Positions 7,300 through 13,460 of a stretch of 13,460 bases of DNA are shown piece after piece (the first letter of the stretch is position 1; each line of letters starts with the position of its first letter). The stretch comes from Arsenophonus sp046530935 (GTDB lineage: Bacteria > Pseudomonadota > Gammaproteobacteria > Enterobacterales > Enterobacteriaceae). A program made the position numbers and the translations under genes. The notes under the pieces are model-generated. The model saw only the letters and a list, made by a program, of their open reading frames with translations. It was not told the DNA's origin and made no database searches. The stretch is taken from positions 1 through 13,460 of the forward strand of contig JBHEQW010000083.1 of assembly GCA_046530935.1 (NCBI GenBank). Reading direction: 5' to 3'.

Positions 7300-9045
7300 A
7301 TGGCTAGACGAATTCCGAGTACATTTATCAATGATTTATTAGCTAAAACCGATATAGTTGATCTTATCGATACTAAAGTGCAGCTAAAAAAGCAAGGTAA
7401 AAACCATCACGCGTATTGTCCATTCCATAATGAAAAAACACCATCATTTACAGTTAATGGAGATAAACAATTCTATCACTGTTTTGGCTGCGGTGCCCAT
7501 GGTAACGCCATTGATTTTTTAATAAATTATGACAACTTTAATTTTATCGAAACAATTGAAGAACTGGCTAGCATGCACGGACTGGAAATTCCTTATAAAA
7601 TCGGTAATAATTCAAATCAAATAGAGCAGCATCATCGACAAAATCTTTATCAATTAATGAATGATATTAATCAATTTTATCAACATTCATTGAATAAGTC
7701 AGTCTCACAGACTGCAAAACAATATTTAATACAGCGTGGCTTAAGTGATGAAGTTATTTATCGCTTTTCTATTGGATTTGCCCCAATCGGCTGGGATAAC
7801 CTACTCAAACATTTTGTTAAACGTCATGAGAATCATAAACAGTTAGTTGTTGCTGGTATGTTAGTTATTAATAATAATGGTTGCACTTACGATCGTTTTC
7901 GTGAACGCATAATATTTCCAATACGAGACCGTAGGGGACGAGTCGTAGCATTTGGTGGGCGTGTTTTAGATGACACATTACCAAAATATCTTAATTCACC
8001 AGAAACTGAAATTTTTCATAAAGGCCGTCAATTATATGGCTTATATGAAGCAACACGAAATAATCTTTCACTTTCTAAACTGTTAGTTGTTGAAGGTTAT
8101 ATGGATGTTGTGGCTCTAGCACAATTTGGTATTAATTATGCTGTAGCGTCATTAGGTATATCAACAACGTCAGAGCATATTCAGTTACTTTTTCGAATAA
8201 CAGATACGGTTATTTGTTGTTATGATGGTGATAAAGCAGGTCGAGAAGCAGCATGGCGAACTCTTGAAATAGCACTTTGCTATTTAAGTAATGGCCGCCA
8301 ACTACAATTTATGTTTTTACCTGATGGTGAAGATCCTGATTCACTAATACGTAAAGAAGGTAAAACAAATTTTGAAAAACGAATTGATAAGTCACAATCT
8401 TTGTCTACATTTTTGTTTGATAGATTGATTGCACAAGTTGATTTAGGGAGTCATGAAGGTAAAGCAAAATTCAATCGTATTGCTATTCCTTTAATTAAAA
8501 AAGTGCCTGATGATACTTTACAGCTATACTTAGCACAAGAATTGGGTAAATTTATTGGTATTCCTGATACTTCGTTTGTTTTTGCCATGATCAAAAAAGG
8601 ATCACCTAGAAAAAAAAATTATCAGATGCCAAAAATTAAACCAACAACAATGCGAATATTGATAGCATTATTAGTACAAAATCCAAATTTTATTAACCTA
8701 ATTCCTAGTCTTGATGCAATTAGGCACTCACAGTTACCAGGATTAACGCTGTTTTTAGATTTAGTTGAACTTTGTCAATCTCATCCAGGGATGAGTACTG
8801 GTCAATTATTGGAGTACTACCGTAATAATAAATTTATTAAGCAACTTGAAAAACTAGCAACTTGGAACGATATAGAGATAGAAGAAATAGCAAAAAAAAT
8901 GTTCAAGGATGCTTTGAGGCATTTATTTATTGCCGTGCTTGATAAAAGATTTGCATCTCTAATGGTAAAAGAGCGAACAGAAGGTTTAACCAGTGAAGAA
9001 CGTGAAGAAGTTAGTTTAATTACTCTTGCAAGAATAAAAAAGTAA
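7300..9045 (+). CDS. dnaG: DNA primase
   Basis: Makes the RNA primers for leading- and lagging-strand synthesis, recruited to the fork by the DnaB helicase. It has 581 residues, the same length as E. coli DnaG. The N-terminal zinc-binding domain has its CHC2 ligands Cys40, His43, Cys61 and Cys64. The RNA polymerase core includes YDRFRERIIFPIRDRRGRVVAFGGR (197-221). The TOPRIM motif VVEGYMDV (263-270) has Glu265, and CYDGDKAGR (307-315) has Asp309 and Asp311, the metal-binding acidic residues. The C-terminal helicase-interaction domain (from about 440) is complete but the most diverged part. A run of nine A (8610-8618) falls in the linker between core and C-terminal domain. The ribosome binding site is weak (GAAGAG at 7291-7296), fitting low expression in the middle of the operon. 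Confidence 0.98.
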   Translation: MARRIPSTFINDLLAKTDIVDLIDTKVQLKKQGKNHHAYCPFHNEKTPSFTVNGDKQFYHCFGCGAHGNAIDFLINYDNFNFIETIEELASMHGLEIPYKIGNNSNQIEQHHRQNLYQLMNDINQFYQHSLNKSVSQTAKQYLIQRGLSDEVIYRFSIGFAPIGWDNLLKHFVKRHENHKQLVVAGMLVINNNGCTYDRFRERIIFPIRDRRGRVVAFGGRVLDDTLPKYLNSPETEIFHKGRQLYGLYEATRNNLSLSKLLVVEGYMDVVALAQFGINYAVASLGISTTSEHIQLLFRITDTVICCYDGDKAGREAAWRTLEIALCYLSNGRQLQFMFLPDGEDPDSLIRKEGKTNFEKRIDKSQSLSTFLFDRLIAQVDLGSHEGKAKFNRIAIPLIKKVPDDTLQLYLAQELGKFIGIPDTSFVFAMIKKGSPRKKNYQMPKIKPTTMRILIALLVQNPNFINLIPSLDAIRHSQLPGLTLFLDLVELCQSHPGMSTGQLLEYYRNNKFIKQLEKLATWNDIEIEEIAKKMFKDALRHLFIAVLDKRFASLMVKERTEGLTSEEREEVSLITLARIKK

Positions 9046-9230
9046 TCTTAAAAAAGTAAAAAATATTTGGCTTAGTCACCTGATAACATATGGCAAACAC
9101 ATGTTAAGTTGCAATGATACAAAGGAAGGAGATAGTACATAAAATAATTAAATTCCTTTTAATTTTATTGTTGGTTGACTTATTTCACCGACTAACACCA
9201 ATTTAAATTATCAAGTGTGGATAGCGTCTT

Positions 9231-11078
9231 ATGGAGCAAAACCCGCAGTCACAGCTGAAGCTGTTAGTTGCCAAAGGTAAAGAACAAGGCTACCTGACCT
9301 ACGCTGAGGTTAATGATCATCTTCCAGAAGATATCGTCGATTCAGATCAAATCGAAGATATCATCCAAATGATTAATGATATGGGCATTCAAGTGATGGA
9401 AGAAGCCCCTGATGCTGACGATCTTATTCTAGCAGAAATTGCTGCTGATACTGATGATGATGCTGTTGAGGCTGCTACCCAGGTATTATCCAGTGTTGAA
9501 ACTGAAATAGGCCGCACAACAGATCCTGTTCGGATGTATATGCGTGAAATGGGTGCTGTAGAACTGCTGACCCGTGAAGGAGAAATTGATATCGCTAAAC
9601 GCATCGAAGACGGTATTAATCAAGTTCAGTGTTCTCTTGCTGAATATCCTAAAGCCATAGCTTATCTATTAGCCCAATACGAGCCTGTTAAAAAAGGTGA
9701 GATCCGCCTATCTGATATTATTACCGGATTTGTTGATCCAAACATTGAAGAAGATTTAGCACCGACAGCAACGCATATCGATTCAGTATTACCAGAAGAA
9801 GCCATAAATGATAACGAAGATGAAGATAAAGACGAAGACGATGATAGTGATGATAGTGATGAAAACAATGTCGACCCAGAACTAGCTCGCCAGAAATTTT
9901 TAGAGCTTCATGAACAATATAAACGTACGTCCATTGAAATACAAAAAAGTGGCCGTAACCATCCTAATTCAATAGGAGAAATAAAGCAGTTGTCTGAAAT
10001 TTTCAAACAATTTCGTTTAGTACCAAAACAGTTTGATTATTTAGTGAATAATATGCGTGATATGATGGAGCGTGTTCGCTTTCAAGAGCGCCTCATTATG
10101 AAACTCTGTATTGAACAATGCAAAATGCCGAAAAAAAACTTCATTACCTTATTCTCAGGTAATGAAACCAATGCTAATTGGTTGGCTCCAGCAAAAACAA
10201 TGAATAAACCATGGTCTGAAAAATTAGTTGAAGTCGAAGAAGAGATACAACGATCGTTACAAAAACTACAACAGATTGAAGAAGAGACAGGTTTAACCAT
10301 TGAACAAGTAAAAAATATTAACTGTCGCATGTCTATTGGTGAAGCAAAAGCTCGCCGAGCGAAAAAAGAAATGGTTGAAGCTAACTTACGATTAGTTATC
10401 TCTATTGCTAAAAAATATACTAATCGTGGTCTTCAATTCCTTGATCTAATCCAAGAAGGCAACATTGGTTTAATGAAAGCAGTTGATAAATTTGAATACC
10501 GTCGTGGCTATAAGTTTTCAACTTATGCAACTTGGTGGATTCGACAGGCTATCACACGTTCAATTGCTGATCAAGCACGCACTATCCGCATTCCAGTGCA
10601 CATGATTGAAACCATTAACAAATTGAACCGAATTTCTCGTCAAATGTTACAGGAAATGGGTAGGGAACCATCACCTGAAGAATTGGCAGAACGCATGTTA
10701 ATGCCTGAGGATAAAATACGTAAAGTACTAAAAATTGCTAAAGAGCCTATTTCTATGGAAACACCAATTGGTGATGATGAAGATTCACACCTTGGTGATT
10801 TTATTGAAGATACTACCCTAGAGCTACCATTAGACTCTGCTACTTCAGAAAGTCTAAGATCAGCTACTCACGAAGTTCTGTCTGGATTAACAATCCGTGA
10901 GGCAAAAGTTCTGCGCATGCGCTTTGGTATTGATATGAATACGGATCACACATTAGAAGAAGTTGGTAAACAGTTTGATGTTACACGTGAGCGGATCCGG
11001 CAAATTGAAGCAAAAGCGTTACGTAAACTGCGCCATCCAACTCGTTCAGAAGTGTTACGTAGTTTTCTGGATGAATAA
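9231..11078 (+). CDS. rpoD: RNA polymerase primary sigma factor (sigma-70)
   Basis: Housekeeping sigma subunit that directs RNA polymerase to -10/-35 promoters. It has 615 residues against 613 in E. coli. The acidic region 1.1 occupies about residues 1-80. Region 1.2 follows (RTTDPVRMYMREMG, 95-108). A non-conserved region has an unbroken acidic stretch near 194-211. Regions 2.1-2.4 span about 375-450 and include the promoter-melting and -10 recognition segment YKFSTYATWWIRQAITR (427-443). Region 3.2 holds GDDEDSHLGDF (514-524). Region 4.2 is the -35 helix-turn-helix, LEEVGKQFDVTRERIRQIEA (574-593). All DNA-contacting segments are practically identical to E. coli; divergence is confined to the non-conserved region. 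It is the last gene of the operon, 185 bp after dnaG. The bases before the ATG (GTGTGGATAGCGTCTT) resemble the E. coli leader as I remember it, although they contain no clear Shine-Dalgarno sequence. Confidence 0.98.
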   Translation: MEQNPQSQLKLLVAKGKEQGYLTYAEVNDHLPEDIVDSDQIEDIIQMINDMGIQVMEEAPDADDLILAEIAADTDDDAVEAATQVLSSVETEIGRTTDPVRMYMREMGAVELLTREGEIDIAKRIEDGINQVQCSLAEYPKAIAYLLAQYEPVKKGEIRLSDIITGFVDPNIEEDLAPTATHIDSVLPEEAINDNEDEDKDEDDDSDDSDENNVDPELARQKFLELHEQYKRTSIEIQKSGRNHPNSIGEIKQLSEIFKQFRLVPKQFDYLVNNMRDMMERVRFQERLIMKLCIEQCKMPKKNFITLFSGNETNANWLAPAKTMNKPWSEKLVEVEEEIQRSLQKLQQIEEETGLTIEQVKNINCRMSIGEAKARRAKKEMVEANLRLVISIAKKYTNRGLQFLDLIQEGNIGLMKAVDKFEYRRGYKFSTYATWWIRQAITRSIADQARTIRIPVHMIETINKLNRISRQMLQEMGREPSPEELAERMLMPEDKIRKVLKIAKEPISMETPIGDDEDSHLGDFIEDTTLELPLDSATSESLRSATHEVLSGLTIREAKVLRMRFGIDMNTDHTLEEVGKQFDVTRERIRQIEAKALRKLRHPTRSEVLRSFLDE

Positions 11079-11252
11079 AACTCTTATTTGTCTTTAGCAT
11101 AGCAAAGACCACCATCTAGATAAGTGGATTTTTATTGATACTTAACATTAACTCAATAGATCATTAGTAAAAGTTTTTATCAGTAAAATTACATAAAGTA
11201 ATAAAAACGCTCTATAAATATCAATAACTAAATGTTCTTTAAACAACTAGTT

Positions 11253-11280
11253 ATACTCATTTTTTTGAGTATTTGCCTTT
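11253..11280 (+). terminator. Candidate terminator downstream of rpoD
   Basis: ATACTCA (11253-11259) and TGAGTAT (11266-11272) form a perfect 7-bp stem with a six-T loop, followed by TTGCCTTT. It lies 175 bp after rpoD. The T tract after the stem is imperfect. A weaker stem, GTCTTT/AAAGAC at 11090-11109, is nearer the gene but has no T tract. I cannot say which, if either, ends the operon transcript. Confidence 0.3.
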
Positions 11281-12525
11281 ATAGATGGTGTGTGTCCTGG
11301 TAAATTATTTTTTTGAATAATTTTAACATAGAGGCATGATATGCCATGAAAAAGTGTATCCTACATGCATCTGCAACACCAGATATTACCTGTGAGATCA
11401 CTTACATAAACTCATCAGTAATGCTAGCAGGCAAGCTGATAGCAACCGTTGTTGTGATGAGGCAGAGCTAGAAAAGAGCTTGTGCTGCGATAACATGATA
11501 AACACCGCCTTGTCGACTTGTTGTAAAGGCACACATGACATCGTCCATAAACTGTTATTTGCACATGAACTCTATACAAAGTAGTATAAGCGATGTTGAA
11601 ATTAAAGTGCTTAAGGTGAAAATAGGATAGTAGATAGTAGCAGAAAATGAATAATATTCAACATGTAGTTACTAATGCTTATCTGAAGCATGTAATAAAG
11701 AGTCAAAGAGTTGCTCTATGGCATAAGTTGTTTGCAAAGCAAACAGTTTAACCGAAGTGATTTTCACAAAGATCCTATGTGGCGCGCTTCATGGCAAAAA
11801 AACAAATAGGTCTCTATGAGAGATACCATCAGGATAATAAAACAGCAATGGCTTAAATCACATAGATATTCATTGGCTGGATGTTGCCTGGATTATTTAA
11901 GCCATTTGCGCTATCTTTATTATTTTTTGATCTATGGCATATAAACTTCTATCAGACAAGATGATCACCTTTGCTTTTTAGTTGTGTAATTATTAGCATC
12001 AGTGTGTATGGACACTGATAGTTCGTTGCTATCTAAAAAGATGCTTATCGAGAGCTTATGATACCAACCTAGCAAAACTTATTAATGGCCTGCTGTTAGC
12101 TAGTTGCTTAATCGTATCTCATCATAGGCTTGTTATAAAAAACTCTTCTATTGGTTTTTAGAATGTGATAGCAAAAATATTTGATTCCTGGCCAGGCAGA
12201 ACTAATTGTGTTGAGTATATAAAACAGCTAATATTATGGCTTAAATTCCAAAATGGATGCAACAAAAAGTTAAGGCTGAGCTGAGCTTCTGGAAAAATAT
12301 CCAGCTGGCTAGCCAGCTGGATAAGCCAGGATACCACTAATAAAGCTTTTGATATTTTATTGATAAGTGTTTTTCAGCTAAAATATCTTGAAGCGATGAA
12401 TAAGTTGGAAGTAGCCAAGATGATAGGGTTTGACCTGCTTTTTTGATCACACCAATAAAAAATATTAAATTTAAGGATGGATGAGAAGAGATTCACGAAG
12501 CATCAGAGTGAAATGTAGCCTAACT
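11280..12525 (+). mobile_element. Decayed IS256-family insertion sequence (copy B), transposase pseudogene
   Basis: A second wreck of the same transposase, on the plus strand. Blocks in order: KLIATVV and DEAELEKS near 11430-11480; SDVEIKVLKVK near 11587-11620; IRQDDHLCFLVV at about 11954-11986, the strand before the catalytic region; KDAYREL near 12040; NVIAKIF..PGRTNCVEYIKQ near 12165-12227; IPKWMQQKVKAELS near 12245-12288; and NKAFDIL..VFQLKYLEAMNKLE at about 12340-12411. It then fades near the expected LLAFYDF and RTTNPIES motifs, so roughly the last 60-80 codons are lost or unrecognisable. Many stops and shifts rule out activity. Nucleotide segments shared with copy A include ATATGCCATGAAAAA (11339-11353; 1674-1688 reversed), GCGATGTTGA (11590-11599; 1489-1498 reversed) and TATATAAAACAG (12216-12227; 879-890 reversed). 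The ends are estimated. It sits where mug lies in E. coli; I see no mug. Confidence 0.8.
12298..12323. repeat. 26-bp perfect palindrome inside IS copy B
   Basis: The half-site TATCCAGCTGGCT (12298-12310) is followed immediately by its exact reverse complement (12311-12323), with no spacer. It falls within the former transposase reading frame, just after QQKVKAELS. The corresponding part of copy A (about 785-810 reversed) has no such palindrome, so it is probably a local change in this copy rather than part of the element's design. It has no T tract. Confidence 0.6.
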
Positions 12526-12576
12526 ATCATACACAATATTTGATAATATTTCTTAAATACTATCGATTAAATTTTG

Positions 12577-12693
12577 ATATCTGATAGTTTAATTACTTAT
12601 CAATATTAATTTGTTACCGGACGGCTTAGGGCAGAAATGATTGTCTTAATTTCACTGATGTTATCGATAATTGTTTTTATCACTAGCTACTAA
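12577..12693 (+). pseudogene. Possible scrap of a membrane permease N-terminus
   Basis: The frame ending at the stop codon 12691-12693 reads FVTGRLRAEMIVLISLMLSIIVFITSY, about 27 codons. A short basic turn followed by a hydrophobic helix resembles the first loop and second helix of SLC13/DASS-type anion permeases. Upstream the frame is closed by a stop just before 12611, and further hydrophobic codons occur only in other frames. No downstream continuation is visible. The assignment rests on one motif-like segment, so an unrelated hydrophobic fragment is equally possible. Confidence 0.25.
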
Positions 12694-12760
12694 CCTCTAA
12701 TCGATAAATCTATTCCATGCAAAGACAAGCTAAAATTTGTGGTTTTATTTTTATAATAAT

Positions 12761-12792
12761 AAAAACCACTAATATTAGAATTAGTTGTTTTT
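12761..12792 (-). terminator. Candidate bidirectional terminator downstream of tRNA-Ile2
   Basis: ACTAAT (12768-12773) and ATTAGT (12780-12785) form a 6-bp stem with a 6-nt loop. The stem is flanked by five A on one side (12761-12765) and five T on the other (12788-12792), so either strand reads hairpin, two bases, then a T run. It lies about 35 nt past the tRNA 3' end on the minus strand. A longer overlapping inverted repeat (GTGGTTTT 12739-12746, AAAACCAC 12762-12769) may add to it. The stem is short and AT-rich. Confidence 0.4.
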
Positions 12793-12819
12793 ATTAGATA
12801 CCATAAAGATAAAATTTTG

Positions 12820-12892
12820 TGGCCCCTGCTGGATTTGAACCAGCGACCAAGCGATTATGAGTCGCCTGCTCTAACCACTGAGCCAAGGGGCC
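12820..12892 (-). tRNA. ileX: tRNA-Ile2 (anticodon CAU, lysidine type; reads AUA)
   Basis: The minus strand folds as a complete tRNA. The acceptor stem is GGCCCCT/AGGGGCC, the D arm GCTC...GAGC, the anticodon loop CTCATAA (anticodon CAU) and the T arm GCTGG-TTCAAAT-CCAGC, with discriminator A at 12820. The sequence is nearly the same as E. coli ileX, not an initiator or elongator tRNA-Met. C34 of this tRNA is converted to lysidine by TilS so that it reads AUA as isoleucine. Placement after rpoD matches enterics. AUA codons are common in the AT-rich genes here, so the tRNA should be essential. The three bases after the discriminator are CAA, not CCA, so the CCA end is not encoded and must be added by Cca. 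Confidence 0.96.
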
Positions 12893-12907
12893 TAATAATG
12901 GTGATGG

Positions 12908-12935
12908 ATTATACGTGCTGTTTTGTGCTTGTCTA
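12908..12935 (-). promoter_or_regulatory. Sigma-70 promoter of tRNA-Ile2
   Basis: On the minus strand, TAGACA (12930-12935, one mismatch to TTGACA) is followed after 16 bp by a perfect TATAAT (12908-12913). Transcription would start near 12901, about 9 nt before the tRNA 5' end. This is the best promoter in the window. The short leader means RNase P removes only a few bases. Confidence 0.7.
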
Positions 12936-13460
12936 TAGTCTTTAGAAATCATATTTTCTTTTATAAAGAAAGAATAAAATTAATTATTTCTTCTGTACAA
13001 TTTATCTATTAAATATTTCAGATTAAATCTTTGGCTAATAACTGAGCAATAATAATTAGTTAATAAACTTACAATTAAAAGTTAACAGTTAAGTTATGTG
13101 TAAAATACATACTAATTCATTAAGAATTCTTGAAAAGTCTACTGATAGACTATTAATTATAGATAATAGGTCAATATCATAATTAACGCATAGCAATATC
13201 AAGAAAAATAAATATGAATATTAAAAAATTTATATTCATAATCTGTTAATCTATAACAGTATGGATATAAACTAATTAAATAATTTAATTAAATCAACAT
13301 AAATTATTACGTGACATCATTATATTAAATTTTAAAAATATAATAATATTTATATATATAAATTCAATTATATATCAATACTAATTATATATTCAATATT
13401 ATTATTATATTTCTTGTTGTGATATCATAAATCAAAATTAAGGCAATTGTATTTAGTTGA
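12936..13460. other. Very AT-rich stretch without a recognisable gene
   Basis: Composition is visibly more AT-rich than in the IS remnants, mostly A/T runs with short ATAT tracts near 13340-13410. There is no open frame of note, no RNA fold that I recognise and no repeat array. It looks like long-eroded non-coding DNA. Confidence 0.6.

Noticed and set aside
9389..10330. Minus-strand open frames inside rpoD
   Set aside because: Serine-rich shadows of the acidic and conserved coding sequence of rpoD on the other strand.
12637..12693. Ibs-like type I toxin
   Set aside because: Similarity is limited to length and hydrophobicity, the frame continues upstream into a transporter-like segment, and no antisense RNA signals were seen.
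1..13460. CRISPR array, phage genes, toxin-antitoxin or defence operon
   Set aside because: No regularly spaced repeats and no phage or defence gene fragments were seen; all sizeable open frames are core genes, their shadows, or pieces of recognised pseudogenes.

Overview
The window comes from a gamma-proteobacterium of the Enterobacterales whose genome is AT-rich and decaying. Its proteins align closely with the remembered Escherichia coli sequences of CCA-adding enzyme, FolB, TsaD, S21, DnaG and RpoD. The gene order follows the enteric block ygiM-cca-(uppP)-folB-plsY-tsaD-rpsU-dnaG-rpoD-(mug)-ileX. Long non-coding stretches, several pseudogenes and dead insertion sequences suggest an insect endosymbiont at an intermediate stage of reduction (Sodalis, Arsenophonus or Serratia symbiotica type). 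The genus cannot be fixed from this sequence alone.

Layout, left to right. 1-364: AT-rich, no intact gene. About 365-1755 (minus): decayed IS256-family element. 1756-2359: featureless spacer. 2360-2979 (+): ygiM (htrG) pseudogene. 2990-4222 (+): cca. 4229-4585 (-): folB, with uppP missing between the two. 4586-4951: spacer with a perfect 9-bp dyad. 4952-5558 (+): plsY pseudogene. 5618-6646 (-): tsaD. 6647-6979: divergent promoter region. 6980-11078 (+): the macromolecular synthesis operon rpsU-dnaG-rpoD. About 11280-12525 (+): second decayed IS256-family element, inverted relative to the first. 12577-12693: possible scrap of a membrane permease. 12820-12892 (-): tRNA-Ile2 with anticodon CAU, with a good promoter and a candidate terminator. 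The remainder to 13460 is very AT-rich with nothing recognisable.

How the genes relate. Everything intact serves information processing: translation (S21, t6A synthesis by TsaD, tRNA-Ile2, CCA addition), replication priming (DnaG), transcription (sigma-70) and folate synthesis (FolB). Envelope genes of the ancestral block are broken or gone (ygiM, plsY, uppP).

The most informative observations are linked. The CCA enzyme keeps its nucleotidyltransferase motifs but has lost the catalytic His-Asp of its HD phosphohydrolase domain. The tRNA-Ile2 gene in the same window no longer encodes its CCA tail (CAA instead), so Cca has become necessary to make this tRNA rather than only repair it. Two inverted remnants of one IS256-type transposase bracket the core block. 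I found no sign of an undescribed multi-gene system; the interest here lies in the pattern of decay.
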